From positions 1 through 64,000 of the forward strand of contig PDTB01000015.1 in the NCBI GenBank assembly GCA_002748665.1: a stretch of DNA of 64,000 nt, written 5' to 3'. Position numbers and translations under genes: made by a program. Positions 25,417 through 34,798 of the stretch are shown here, one piece after another. The notes beneath the pieces were generated by a model. It did not search any database. It saw only the letters and a program-made list of their open reading frames with translations, and was not told where the DNA came from. Origin of the DNA: Dethiosulfovibrio peptidovorans. GTDB lineage: Bacteria > Synergistota > Synergistia > Synergistales > Dethiosulfovibrionaceae. Every line of letters starts with the position of its first letter. The stretch's first letter is position 1.

Positions 25417-26696
25417 CAGCTCTCATCGTAATCTTTCTCTGTCTTCTCATGGCCCTGGAGGTTCCCCTGTACGCTGTCTTTCTCTGCGCCGGCGTAATCG
25501 GCGCTCTTCTGTGGGGAGACCCTTCCTGGATCGCCAGAATCCCACGACAGATATTTGGCTCCATGGACCCATATGCCCTCATGTCCATCGTCTTTTTCAT
25601 CATGACGGGGAACCTGATGAACCGATCAGGGCTCACAGAGCGGCTTCTGAACCTGAGCTGCGCCCTGACTGGCTCTCATCAGGGCGGATCGGGATATCCC
25701 ACGGTGATCGGAGGCGCCTTTCTCGCGGGAGTGAACGGCTCCACCGCCGGAGCGGTTACCTTAGGCGAGCGATTCATACCAGCAATGAAGCAACAGGGAT
25801 TCCCCCGGGGATACGCCGCCGGGCTCACGGCAAGTAGCGCCCTTGTGGGCCCTATTCTGCCTCCAAGCCTGTTCATGACCGTGTACTCAGCTATCACGGG
25901 AACCTCTATGGGTGGACTGTTTGCGGCAGGGATCCTTCCTGGTTTGCTCCTCGTTGGGGTAGTAGCCTGGATTCATGGTCGCTTTCAACGAAAGTATTCC
26001 CCGACAACCAGGAAACGGAGCTCATGGACCGCACAGATGAAAGCGTTTGGGCACGCTATACCGGGGCTCCTTGCACCAACAATCATCGCTGGCGGCGTGA
26101 TCGTGGGGACACTATCCCCTACCGAGGCTGGAGCTCTGGCGGCAGTCTACTGCCTAATCACGGGACTGGTCATCACCGGTGAGCTCTCCCCGAGGAATGT
26201 CTGGCTGGCCCTGAGAGAGACCGTCAACTCCGCCAGCTCGGTCCTGCTTGTCGTAGGGGCATCTTCAGCTATGGGTTGGCTCCTGAGGTGGGAGGCAGCC
26301 GCTCAATCCCTGTGGACCACCGTGACCTCCTCGGGGCTGCTGGATCACCCCAGATTGTTTATGATCGCCGTGAGTCTCGCGATTTTTCTCATAGGGACGC
26401 TTATGGAGGAGGTCACCCTCCTGACGGTGCTTACCCCCCTCCTGGCTCCTCTGGGAGCCGCTGCGGGGATCGATCCGTACCACTTCGGACTGGTCATGAC
26501 CTTCAACGTCACAATCGCCATGATCACCCCACCGGTGGGGGGCTACAACGAATCGGTAGCATCGGTGGAGCGAGTCCCTTTGAGACGGATCTTTCGGTGT
26601 GAGCTGCCCTTCATTATCGGGGCCCTGGGGGTTCTCCTGACCATGATCCTCTGGCCTCCAATGACGGTGTTCTTGCCCCGCCTGGCCGGGTATTGA
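25413..26696 (+). CDS. TRAP transporter large permease subunit, DctM type (second locus)
   Basis: A 427-residue polytopic protein with the DctM blocks FIMTGNLMNRSGLTERLLNL, AGVNGSTAGAVTLGERFIPA, SALVGPILPPSLFMTVYSAI, GGVIVGTLSPTEAGALAAVY and TPPVGGYNES. The start ATG overlaps the stop of the preceding DctQ gene. It forms the ion-coupled channel of a TRAP transporter lacking an adjacent receptor. Sequence differs clearly from the DctM at 8.1 kb, so a different substrate is likely. It ends at the boundary of a convergent MGMT gene with no space between the stops. Confidence 0.88.
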   Translation: MTALIVIFLCLLMALEVPLYAVFLCAGVIGALLWGDPSWIARIPRQIFGSMDPYALMSIVFFIMTGNLMNRSGLTERLLNLSCALTGSHQGGSGYPTVIGGAFLAGVNGSTAGAVTLGERFIPAMKQQGFPRGYAAGLTASSALVGPILPPSLFMTVYSAITGTSMGGLFAAGILPGLLLVGVVAWIHGRFQRKYSPTTRKRSSWTAQMKAFGHAIPGLLAPTIIAGGVIVGTLSPTEAGALAAVYCLITGLVITGELSPRNVWLALRETVNSASSVLLVVGASSAMGWLLRWEAAAQSLWTTVTSSGLLDHPRLFMIAVSLAIFLIGTLMEEVTLLTVLTPLLAPLGAAAGIDPYHFGLVMTFNVTIAMITPPVGGYNESVASVERVPLRRIFRCELPFIIGALGVLLTMILWPPMTVFLPRLAGY

Positions 26697-27176
26697 CTAC
26701 CAACCGCCCAAGTTAACCCCCTCGATGGCCAGCAACCGTCGTTTCAGCGACAAGCCAGATGAAAAACCCGTCAGGGAACCGTCGCTTCCGATGACCCGAT
26801 GGCAAGGGATCACCACCGGTATTGGATTCTTCCCGTTAGCGCCGCCGACGGCCCGACAGGCCGATGGTCTTCCTATGGACGCCGCCAGCTGACCATAGGA
26901 GATCGTTTGCCCATAGGGGATTTCCGTCAGAGCACGCCAGACAGTGCGTTGAAACGCCGTCCCTTCGGGAGCCAGAGGCAAGTCGAACCGACTCAGCTCC
27001 CCGGCAAAATACGCCTGGAGCTGTTCCACGGCGTTGGCCAACTCGGAGGGCATCAGCCGCCACCCTTCCGGCGGGCAGGGAGTCGTCCCCTCGAACAGGC
27101 GGATCGACCGAATGCCCTCATCGTCCTGCCCGATCAGAGCGCCGCCCCAAGACACAAAGACAAAATCGTACAACAT
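26697..27176 (-). CDS. ogt: Methylated-DNA-protein cysteine methyltransferase
   Basis: A 159-residue protein with the alkyltransferase active site IPVVIPCHRVIG (acceptor Cys), preceded by the DNA-binding helix SYGQLAASIGRPSACRAVGG with its Arg finger and the AFQRTVWRALTEIPYG helix. It removes O6-alkyl groups from guanine, consuming itself. The N-terminal half is the short MGMT_N domain. The start is ATG at 27176, or the adjacent GTG, downstream of GGGAGGTGA. The small size resembles Ogt rather than bifunctional Ada. It lies 27 bases downstream of the MATE gene on the same strand and may be cotranscribed. Confidence 0.93.
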   Translation of the reverse strand: MLYDFVFVSWGGALIGQDDEGIRSIRLFEGTTPCPPEGWRLMPSELANAVEQLQAYFAGELSRFDLPLAPEGTAFQRTVWRALTEIPYGQTISYGQLAASIGRPSACRAVGGANGKNPIPVVIPCHRVIGSDGSLTGFSSGLSLKRRLLAIEGVNLGGW

Positions 27177-27202
27177 CACCGTACTCACCTCCCTCAAGGC
27201 TC

Positions 27203-28567
27203 TCAGCCTTTCGCCTCGTGGTCATCACTTCTCCTCCATCGAGCCATCTCGGACCTAACCATCCATCCCCCCATCAGACCGCCCCCTACATCCATGATGG
27301 GAAAGGAGAGCCATGCTCCGTCAACGCCCATCAACGGTGGTAGTAAAATCAGAGGAGGCAGAAGAAAGAGCACCTGACGACAGAGGTTCAGGGCCAGACT
27401 CTGACGGGCTTTACCCAAAGCCTGAAAGAAAAAGGCCGATATGATGGCCACCCCCGCCATAGGAGCTCCTGCGTAGCCAATGCGAATGGCCCGGACTGCC
27501 AGATCCGCGAGAGAGCGGTTGTCATCGTTAAAAAGCCTGACCAGTAAATGAGGCACCGTCTCGGCCACAACCAGGGAGCCTAAGAAAAAGACGACGGCGG
27601 CAGTCATGGCTAGAAAGACGGTCCGACTCACTCGATCGAACTTCCCAGCCCCGTAATTATAGCCGATAAGCGGTTGAGCCCCCTCCCCGATACCAACGAC
27701 CGGCATGAAGAGCAAGCTGTCCAGGCTGAAGAAGATTCCCATCGCTGAGACAGCCACTTCCCCGCCCAGGCGACTCAGAGTGCGGTTTAAAACCACCATG
27801 ATCAGCACGAAAAACATCTCCATCATACAGGGAGAGAATCCCACGGTAACCATCTCGACCATGATGTCCCGTTGCGGACGGATTTCCCTCAGGTCCAGTC
27901 CCCCCATGCGCCGAACGTAGAAAGACAGGACCCACAGGGAGGCCACTACCTGGGCCAGAACCGTCCCCAAAGCCGCTCCTCGAACCCCCATATTCATGCG
28001 GACGATAAACAGCCAGTCCAAAACGACGTTGCCCCCGGCCCCCAGGATCAGGGTCCACATTGCGTGCCTGGGATGCCCCTCGGCCCGAATGAAGTAATTT
28101 CCGCAAAAACTCACGAGCTGAAATGGGACACCCCAGAGGATAACCTCCAGATAGGATCGAATCATGGGCATAAGGGCCGGGGTGGCCCCGCAGAGCCTCA
28201 TGAGATCATCCATAAAGACAGCCCCCACCGATATGACCAGGATCGACGCACCCATCATGGCCATAATACCATTGCCCATGGCCGCCTGAGCCCAATCGTG
28301 TCGCCCCTCACCCAGCGCTCGGGAGATCTGAGAGGACGTCCCCACGCCAATCAGGATCCCCGAGGCGATAATAAAGAGAAAAAACGGAAAGGTCACGGTG
28401 ACGGCGGCGAGACCCCGGCTCCCCACCACGTGGCCGATGAACATACGATCCACGATGTTGTACAGAGCACTGGCCACCATCCCCACGATGGCAGGGATGG
28501 AAAATTGAAACAACAGCCACCCGACCGGCTCCTGACCCATACGGCTCGATCGGCTCTTCAACGACAC
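27203..28567 (-). CDS. MATE-family multidrug/cation efflux transporter
   Basis: A 454-residue protein with 12 transmembrane helices in two MatE halves. Family blocks are SIPAIVGMVASALYNIVDRM, RGLAAVTVTFPFFLFIIASG and GTSSQISRALGEGRHDWAQA in the first half, and PVVGIGEGAQPLIGYNYGAG in the second. MATE proteins export cationic drugs or metabolites in exchange for sodium or protons. The N-terminus is cytoplasmic, with several Arg/Lys. Substrate unknown. It is followed by the DNA-repair methyltransferase on the same strand. Confidence 0.93.
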   Translation of the reverse strand: MSLKSRSSRMGQEPVGWLLFQFSIPAIVGMVASALYNIVDRMFIGHVVGSRGLAAVTVTFPFFLFIIASGILIGVGTSSQISRALGEGRHDWAQAAMGNGIMAMMGASILVISVGAVFMDDLMRLCGATPALMPMIRSYLEVILWGVPFQLVSFCGNYFIRAEGHPRHAMWTLILGAGGNVVLDWLFIVRMNMGVRGAALGTVLAQVVASLWVLSFYVRRMGGLDLREIRPQRDIMVEMVTVGFSPCMMEMFFVLIMVVLNRTLSRLGGEVAVSAMGIFFSLDSLLFMPVVGIGEGAQPLIGYNYGAGKFDRVSRTVFLAMTAAVVFFLGSLVVAETVPHLLVRLFNDDNRSLADLAVRAIRIGYAGAPMAGVAIISAFFFQALGKARQSLALNLCRQVLFLLPPLILLPPLMGVDGAWLSFPIMDVGGGLMGGWMVRSEMARWRRSDDHEAKG

Positions 28568-28707
28568 GGCACCCCCTCTCCTCCCCGATACGGATACTGT
28601 CGCCTCATTCTACGACAAACGGTGATGAAATGGCGTATTTCGTCGTCATCACATACAATACGGACGAGGAGGACACACCTCCGATTATTCGAAAGGGGAG
28701 AACAGCA

Positions 28708-29892
28708 TTGAAAGCTATCGTAGGGAGCGCTGTGGAGACCATCTCATCGGGGCGACTGGAACGAGGGACCATTCTCGTCGAGAACGAAAAAATCATCGCA
28801 GTAGGGGACAACATCCCATTACCACCCGAAGCCCATATCATAGACGGCTCGGGCATGACGACCACCCCAGGGCTTATCGACGCCCACACCCACATTGGCG
28901 CATGCCCCGAGGGCATGCCCTATTCCATGACCGACGAAAACGACATGACCGATCCGGCAACTCCACAGTTGCGTATCCTCGATTCCATCTATCCCTTTGA
29001 CCCAGCATTCGAAGAAGCCAGAGAGGGCGGGGTCACGACCCTTCAGGTCCTCCCCGGGAGTGCCAACGTCATCGGCGGACAGGGGGCCGTGATCAAGACG
29101 GTAGGATCGGTTGTGGACGCCATGACCGTAGCAGCTCCCTCAGGGATGAAAGCCGCCCTGGGCGAGAACCCCATCGGCGTGTATAAAAAACGAGATCAAC
29201 TGCCCACAACGAGGATGGGCAACGCAGCAATCATGAGAAATTCCCTCTACCAGGCCATAAACTATAAGGCAAATAAAATTCACCACGAAAATAAAAAGGA
29301 CGACGACAAGGAACCTTTCGAGATTAAGCCCGACATGGAAGCCATGCTTCCCGTCCTGGAGGGGGCTATGCCTCTCAGGGTCCATTGTCACAGGGCTGAC
29401 GATATCGCCACCGCCATCCGTACAGCCGAGGAATTCGGAATCCATCTCACCCTTGAGCACTGCACCGAAGGGCACCTGATTGCCGAGTACCTGGCGTCTA
29501 AGAAGGTGATGGCTGCCGTGGGGCCCACCCTGTCCACACGCCCAAAAATCGAGCTGCGTCACATGACCTGGAATACCCTCAAGGTCTTCGCCGACCGAGG
29601 CATTCACTTCTGTATCATTACCGATCATCCGGTCATCCCGGTCCAGGCACTGATCCTCTGCGCCACCATGGCTCATAAAGCTGGGCTCCGACGTGATCAG
29701 GCTCTTCGGGCCATCACACTCTCGGGAGCGGAACACCTGGGGCTGGAGGGACGTCTGGGTTCCATAGAACCCGGAAAGGACGCCGACCTAGTCCTGTGGG
29801 ATGGAGACCCTCTGGATGCCCGAACTCACGTATCGATGACCCTGATCGATGGGAAGATCGTTTACCGCAACGCCGATACATTTCTTCGATGA
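28708..29892 (+). CDS. Amidohydrolase-superfamily metal-dependent hydrolase
   Basis: A 394-residue cytoplasmic enzyme resembling imidazolonepropionase-like amidohydrolases. The first metal-binding motif is GLIDAHTHIGACPEG. PLRVHCHRADDI and LTLEHCTEGHL supply further metal His residues, and CIITDHPVIPVQ holds the catalytic Asp. The C-terminal beta-sandwich closes with SIEPGKDADLVLWDGDPL. A TTG start at 28708 is chosen because AAAGGGGAG lies seven bases upstream and homology begins there; a frame open 26 codons further upstream has no ribosome site. Relatives hydrolyse cyclic amides or act as dipeptidases. The substrate here is unknown. Confidence 0.82.
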   Translation: MKAIVGSAVETISSGRLERGTILVENEKIIAVGDNIPLPPEAHIIDGSGMTTTPGLIDAHTHIGACPEGMPYSMTDENDMTDPATPQLRILDSIYPFDPAFEEAREGGVTTLQVLPGSANVIGGQGAVIKTVGSVVDAMTVAAPSGMKAALGENPIGVYKKRDQLPTTRMGNAAIMRNSLYQAINYKANKIHHENKKDDDKEPFEIKPDMEAMLPVLEGAMPLRVHCHRADDIATAIRTAEEFGIHLTLEHCTEGHLIAEYLASKKVMAAVGPTLSTRPKIELRHMTWNTLKVFADRGIHFCIITDHPVIPVQALILCATMAHKAGLRRDQALRAITLSGAEHLGLEGRLGSIEPGKDADLVLWDGDPLDARTHVSMTLIDGKIVYRNADTFLR

Positions 29893-29908
29893 TGCCCCTC
29901 CCCAACGC

Positions 29909-31075
29909 TTACACCGTAACCCAACCGTACAGGAGGCCCGCAAGGGACGAGAGAGCGACGACCAAGCCCACATAGGTCACGGTCTTTGCCGTCCCCAGCA
30001 GGCTTCGGATAACCAGCATATTGGGCAAAGAGAGAGCCGGTCCGGCCAAGAGGAGGGCCAGTGCCGGCCCTTGCCCCATTCCCGCTCCTAAAAGCCCCTG
30101 AAGTATAGGCACCTCCGTGAGGGTAGCAACATACATAAAAGCCCCGGAGAGGGCAGCCAGGACATTTGCCCTCAAAGAATTTCCTCCCACCAGGGATGAC
30201 ACCCAACGTTCGGAAATGAGAGCTTGATGTCCCGGACGGCCAAAGAGGAACCCAGCCAGAAGCACCCCCATTAAAAGCAAGGGGAGAACCTGAACGGCAA
30301 AGCCCAGGGATGCCTCCAGCCACTCTCCAAGATCCTCTTTCCGAAGCCACGCCCAACTGGCAACGACTACGGAGAGGACGGCAATCCCTGCCAGGATCCA
30401 TTTCAGGCGGTAGAGACAGTCCCAAACCCCGTCCCCTGATGGAGAGGTTGCCCAGTTAGCCAGGATCAAAAAGGCGACCAAACTCCCTACATGCCAGATT
30501 GTCTGCCACAGAGGACATGTCTGTTCCCCGTCTGGCACCTCGGCAAATCCCTGCTGTCGTTGATCCTCATCCAAGCGGAAAATCACCGCCATGCTCAGGC
30601 CGATAACGACGGAAAAAACGACGGCTCCTAAAGCCCGGACCACCCCCAGGCGAAACCCCAGAACCCGGGCCGTCAGGGCTATGGACAGGACGTTGATGGC
30701 CGGCCCCGAGTACAGAAAGGCCGTAGCTGGACCCAGTCCGGCCCCCCGCCGGTAGATGCCAGCGAAGAGAGGGAGAACCGTGCAGGAACACACAGCGAGG
30801 ATACTCCCCGAGACGGCAGCTATCGAATAGGCAATCCACCTTTTAGCCCGAGCTCCCAGGTAGGCTGTCACCGTCTGACTGCTGACAAAAACCGAGATGG
30901 CACCGGCGATAAGGAACGCCGGCAGCAAGCAAAGAAGCACGTGCTCCCTCGCGTAGTCCCGGACCATGGCCAGAGCCTCCACCGCTCCAGCCTGAACAGC
31001 CGGGGACTCCACAGGAAGCCAGTATAAAACGCCAAAGACAACGGCAATCCGTAGAGCTTTTCTCCCATCGCTCAT
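29909..31075 (-). CDS. DUF318/ArsP-like permease
   Basis: A 388-residue membrane protein with eight to ten helices in two repeats. The first repeat contains the conserved SGSILAVCSCTVLPLFAGIY and RGAGLGPATAFLYSGPAINV blocks, with a Cys-Ser-Cys pair in the membrane. The second repeat has GGNSLRANVLAALSGAFMYV and GPALALLLAGPALSLPNMLV. Members include organoarsenical exporters (ArsP), and many are paired with a small thioredoxin-fold protein, as here. The native substrate is uncertain. It lies 57 bases downstream of that partner, with a terminator-like hairpin between them. Confidence 0.82.
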   Translation of the reverse strand: MSDGRKALRIAVVFGVLYWLPVESPAVQAGAVEALAMVRDYAREHVLLCLLPAFLIAGAISVFVSSQTVTAYLGARAKRWIAYSIAAVSGSILAVCSCTVLPLFAGIYRRGAGLGPATAFLYSGPAINVLSIALTARVLGFRLGVVRALGAVVFSVVIGLSMAVIFRLDEDQRQQGFAEVPDGEQTCPLWQTIWHVGSLVAFLILANWATSPSGDGVWDCLYRLKWILAGIAVLSVVVASWAWLRKEDLGEWLEASLGFAVQVLPLLLMGVLLAGFLFGRPGHQALISERWVSSLVGGNSLRANVLAALSGAFMYVATLTEVPILQGLLGAGMGQGPALALLLAGPALSLPNMLVIRSLLGTAKTVTYVGLVVALSSLAGLLYGWVTV

Positions 31076-31102
31076 TGGGATCTCCTTTCAACTGCACGTA
31101 AC

Positions 31103-31133
31103 AAAAAGCCTCGGTGTATAACCGAGGCTTTTT
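31103..31133. terminator. Terminator/attenuator hairpin between the redox protein and permease
   Basis: AAAAAGCCTCGGT and ACCGAGGCTTTTT form a perfect 13-base stem with a five-base loop and T-runs on both strands. It touches the stop codon of the small redox protein, so it probably limits read-through into the permease gene. Confidence 0.75.
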
Positions 31134-31381
31134 CATTTCAAAGCATCATCTATGAGGCGTCGGACCGCCAGGGGGGTGGGAAGCCGTCCGGCCGCGACCA
31201 CCGTTCCGTTCACGGCCAGCCCTGGCGTAACCATCACCCCCATATCGGCCATGGTCCCCAGGTCCGAAACCTTTTCGAAAGTATAATCAAGTCCAAGCTC
31301 TCGGGCTGCTTCCTCGGTCATTCGGGCCAGTTTGTCGCATTTGGCACACCCAGTGCCGAAAATCTGCAGGGTGACGGTCAT
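31133..31381 (-). CDS. Small redox-active disulfide protein (thioredoxin fold)
   Basis: An 82-residue protein: MTVTLQIFGTGCAKCDKLAR with the active-site CxxC (residues about 12-15), then MGVMVTPGLAVNGTVVAAGR with the cis-proline, as in the archaeal and bacterial small disulfide protein family. The start is set at the ATG five codons inside the longer frame, because beta-strand one begins there. It lies just upstream of a DUF318 permease, a recurrent pairing in which the redox protein may deliver or reduce a thiol-reactive cargo such as a metalloid. That role is not proven. Confidence 0.82.
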   Translation of the reverse strand: MTVTLQIFGTGCAKCDKLARMTEEAARELGLDYTFEKVSDLGTMADMGVMVTPGLAVNGTVVAAGRLPTPLAVRRLIDDALK

Positions 31382-31424
31382 TGTACATTCTCTCACAGAC
31401 GATTCGCCATGTCGGGAAGGGATA

Positions 31425-32267
31425 TCACGCGAGCTCCGCCGCTGTGATCACGTTGCCCAAAAGCATGGCGATCGTCAAAGGTCCCACTCCTCCGGGAACC
31501 GGGGAAATAGCCCCCGCTGCAGGCAGGACATCGTCGTAGTCTACGTCACCCACGATACCCGTCTCGGTGCTGTTTATCCCCACATCCACCACCACGGCCC
31601 CAGGTTTAATCATGTCCTTTGTGATCATACGGGGCCGCCCCACAGCGGCAATCACGATATCGCCGGAGCGAACCACCTCAGCCAGATTTTCAGTTCGACT
31701 GTGACACAGGGTCACAGTGGCGTTTTTCTCCAGAAGAAGCAAGGCTACGGGCTTGCCCACGATGGTGCTTCGACCCACCACAACAGCGTGCTTGCCCTCC
31801 AGCTCCACGCCGTATTTCTCCATGAGGTACATAGCTCCCTGAGGGGTACAGGGCCGGAGAGACGGCAGGCCCGCGAGAAGACACCCCAGGTTCGCGGGAT
31901 TCGACCCATCGACGTCTTTTTCAGGGGCGATAGCTGCCTGAACTCGTTCGTTGGAAATCTGTTTGGGCAGAGGCATCTCCACCAGAATACCGTGGACCTT
32001 GGCATCTGCGTTCAATCGAGCTACCAGCTGGATAAGTTCATCCTCTGACGTATCTTCCGGCAACTGATAGAAGGAGAAAGCTACCCCCACAGAATCACAG
32101 TTTTTTCGCTTCTGCTCAGCGTACACCTTGGACGCCGGATCATCGCCCACCAGGACGACTGCCAGAGCTGGCGCAACTCCTTTTTTCTTGAGGACCTCAA
32201 CCCTGGTTCGAAGATCCTCCTTTGCCGCCTTGGCCGCAGTGCGACCGTCCAGAACGACTTGCTCCAT
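31425..32267 (-). CDS. folD: Bifunctional methylenetetrahydrofolate dehydrogenase/cyclohydrolase
   Basis: A 280-residue FolD with the expected landmarks: DDPASKVYAEQKRKNCDSVG (containing the catalytic Tyr and Lys), the substrate motif GILVEMPLPKQI, DVDGSNPANLG, the NADP-binding VVVGRSTIVGKPVALLLLEK and the closing PVPGGVGPLTIAML. It interconverts methylene-, methenyl- and formyl-tetrahydrofolate, a C1 route that also serves glycine metabolism. The ATG follows an AGGAGAAT-type ribosome site. It lies between the MscS gene and the redox-protein gene on the same strand. Confidence 0.96.
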   Translation of the reverse strand: MEQVVLDGRTAAKAAKEDLRTRVEVLKKKGVAPALAVVLVGDDPASKVYAEQKRKNCDSVGVAFSFYQLPEDTSEDELIQLVARLNADAKVHGILVEMPLPKQISNERVQAAIAPEKDVDGSNPANLGCLLAGLPSLRPCTPQGAMYLMEKYGVELEGKHAVVVGRSTIVGKPVALLLLEKNATVTLCHSRTENLAEVVRSGDIVIAAVGRPRMITKDMIKPGAVVVDVGINSTETGIVGDVDYDDVLPAAGAISPVPGGVGPLTIAMLLGNVITAAELA

Positions 32268-32418
32268 TTCATTCTCCTCCTGTCATGTGAGATGTCAGAG
32301 CAAAACAGCCCCGAGTTATCGCCGATAAAACCAACTTTTTTAATAATACCATTCAAAAAAAATCCTTCAAGATATGGTGTCTCTGCCGATATAAGCAGGA
32401 AGAGCTTGCTCCTCATCC

Positions 32419-34692
32419 TTAAGAAAACTCCTCGGACGAGGCCAGTTTCCTGACATAGAGGTCCATCTGAGGGAACGGAATCTCGATACCCTCCCGGTCG
32501 AATACATCCTGGATTTTATACCGAAGGTCGCTGGTCACGGTGCTGGGATAGCCTCGACGAATGTCGACCCAAAAGTACAGGATAAAGTCCATCGAGCTGG
32601 CCCCATAGTCGGAGAACAGAACGTAGGGTTTCGGATCGTTGAGGATAACTTTGTGTTCCTTGGCCATTTGAAGAAGGAGCTCCTCCACCTTGCGGGCTGG
32701 AGTGCCGTAGGCCACGCCAATCTCGAGTTTACCCCGAATAACCTTGTCGGAGAGGGTCCAGTTAGTAATTCGGTTCTCCAGAAAATAGCTGTTGGGGACC
32801 ACCACGTCGATGCTATCGAAAGTGCGGACCTTGGTAGAGCGAGAATCAACCTCCAGCACCGTAGCGGTGACATCCTCGAACTGGACGATATCGTTAATCT
32901 TAAACGGCTGATGAATCATGATAATAAATCCGCTGATTAGGTTATTAAACAGATTCTGGGCACCGAACCCCACGGCGATGGCGATGGCACCTCCCAAGAA
33001 GGCAAAGGCCGTCAGGGGGACATTGACGATCTTCAGAGCAACGAGGAAACTACTACACAGCAGGATGTAGTAAAGGAGCTGCTCAATGGCGTGAACCACG
33101 GTCACCTCCATCCTTTTGGAATGAAGGAGCAACCATCGCCGGGTGAATCTGGCCACCCTGCGGCTAGCCAGAAGGCCCAGAACCAGAATGAACATAGCGA
33201 TGACAAATTCCTTGAGCCGTACAGCATAGCCTCCCACATACCACAGCTCGGTGTTCAGAAGCTGAGCAATTCGGTTCCGCCATAAAGAAGAGACCTTCTC
33301 GGTGATGTCTACCGTACTGATCCTATCGACTATCTCATCAAGAAGTCGCTGGTTCATGGTATTCAAATCGATAAGGAGAGCCATGTACGCCATGTTCTGG
33401 ACCATGATGGCATCCAGAACCTTGCCCCGTTCTTTCAGGGATGCTGCCTCCGCTTTGCTCAGATCGGCCTCCTCCTGCTCCTTGTCCAGAGCCGCAGAGC
33501 GAGAAAAGAGGGCCGCCTGATATTTCTGCTGAGCGATGATGACGTCCTCAAAACGCCCCATTCTCTTCTTGACCTCATCCCGCTCCTTAATAAGCACGTC
33601 AGCACTGACCCCGGTTCTCTGGAGAAGCGAACATCGATCTATCCAGATGTCCCGCATCTCGTTGGCAAAGCCGATCATCTCCTGAGTTTGCTCAGCCGAC
33701 AGGTGGAGATATTCTCGACGAAGGTCGGCCAAGGCAAAGATTCGCTGAGCCTTCTTCGTTGCCTTCTCCCCCGTGGCAACGCTCAGGTTGGCATGGGCCT
33801 CAGCATAGGCCGTCTCGGCTTTTGCGACCTGTGCCTCCAGAGCTTCACTCCTCTGGCTGAGCTTTTTCAGGTGATCCTCATGCCGAGCGATACCGCTCTC
33901 CAGGTCGTTCTTATCGAAGATCAGGTTCCCATACACATATTTTCGAGCCTCCTCCACCTGCCCTAAGCGGAGCTCTGCGGCTTTCTTCTGAAGATTCAGA
34001 TTCTCCAGGTTTTTCTTGAGATACGCCAAGGTCACTTGCCACAGCTCCTCCTGAAGTTCAGCTTTCTGGAGGAGCCACTGCTTGGCCAACTCCTGATCGG
34101 TACCTTGAGCCTTTTCAAACTCACTCTGAGCAAGACGCAGGAGCTTCCCGGATTCAGTCAGTCGGTCTTGAGCGCTGACGATAGCTTTCTGCTCCCGGAG
34201 TACAGCATCGCCTAGCCCCTCTTTTTTCACGACCAAATCGTCGACATTCCTCAGGTACGAGTCGTAGTACGTCAAGGTGTAAGGCGGCTTCTCCTCCAAG
34301 GCAAGCTTAGCCTGATCGGAATCCAGAAGCCGCTTCTCCACCTCGACTTTCAGGGGAGCCGTCTTCTCCGTAGCGGTAGATAGCCGTCTGTAGAAATTCT
34401 GAAGCGCTGCAAGGACGGTGATTCGGTCCTCCACATCGGCCTCGGTAACCCCAAAACGAGCAGCCGACTCGGCTATAGGAACCGCAGACCATTTCCCCAT
34501 GGTCTGCTCCAGCTGGACCACCCGCATCTCGCCGAACTCCTTATCACCCAGATCTGAAGACGTACTTACCTTCGGCTGGGATGACTGATCGCCTGACGTG
34601 ACGGCCTGCACCATACATGGAGATATACCCCCCGACAGGAACAGAAGAAAAATGACGAACAGGACTCGAAGAGTATTTCTTATCATAAACAT
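32419..34692 (-). CDS. Large MscS-family mechanosensitive channel with coiled-coil periplasmic domain
   Basis: A 757-residue protein. A signal peptide (residues 1-30) leads to a long periplasmic region (about 35-470) that is mostly heptad-rich coiled coil, e.g. VEVEKRLLDSDQAKLALEEK and HLKKLSQRSEALEAQVAKAE. Two or three membrane helices follow, then the MscS core: LGGAIAIAVGFGAQNLFNNL is the pore helix (glycine/alanine-rich) and HQPFKINDIVQFEDVTATVL the beta domain. It is smaller than KefA/MscK (about 1100 residues) but of the same architecture, protecting against osmotic downshift. AAGGAGG lies just before the first ATG; a second ATG two codons on has better spacing. Confidence 0.9.
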   Translation of the reverse strand: MFMIRNTLRVLFVIFLLFLSGGISPCMVQAVTSGDQSSQPKVSTSSDLGDKEFGEMRVVQLEQTMGKWSAVPIAESAARFGVTEADVEDRITVLAALQNFYRRLSTATEKTAPLKVEVEKRLLDSDQAKLALEEKPPYTLTYYDSYLRNVDDLVVKKEGLGDAVLREQKAIVSAQDRLTESGKLLRLAQSEFEKAQGTDQELAKQWLLQKAELQEELWQVTLAYLKKNLENLNLQKKAAELRLGQVEEARKYVYGNLIFDKNDLESGIARHEDHLKKLSQRSEALEAQVAKAETAYAEAHANLSVATGEKATKKAQRIFALADLRREYLHLSAEQTQEMIGFANEMRDIWIDRCSLLQRTGVSADVLIKERDEVKKRMGRFEDVIIAQQKYQAALFSRSAALDKEQEEADLSKAEAASLKERGKVLDAIMVQNMAYMALLIDLNTMNQRLLDEIVDRISTVDITEKVSSLWRNRIAQLLNTELWYVGGYAVRLKEFVIAMFILVLGLLASRRVARFTRRWLLLHSKRMEVTVVHAIEQLLYYILLCSSFLVALKIVNVPLTAFAFLGGAIAIAVGFGAQNLFNNLISGFIIMIHQPFKINDIVQFEDVTATVLEVDSRSTKVRTFDSIDVVVPNSYFLENRITNWTLSDKVIRGKLEIGVAYGTPARKVEELLLQMAKEHKVILNDPKPYVLFSDYGASSMDFILYFWVDIRRGYPSTVTSDLRYKIQDVFDREGIEIPFPQMDLYVRKLASSEEFS

Positions 34693-34798
34693 CGGCCTCC
34701 TTGCATCGATTTTTTTATACTACCACATACCCTTTTGTGCGGGTGAAGGAGGGTGTATCATAATAGACATACGATTATAGATTCAGAGGTGAGACGAG

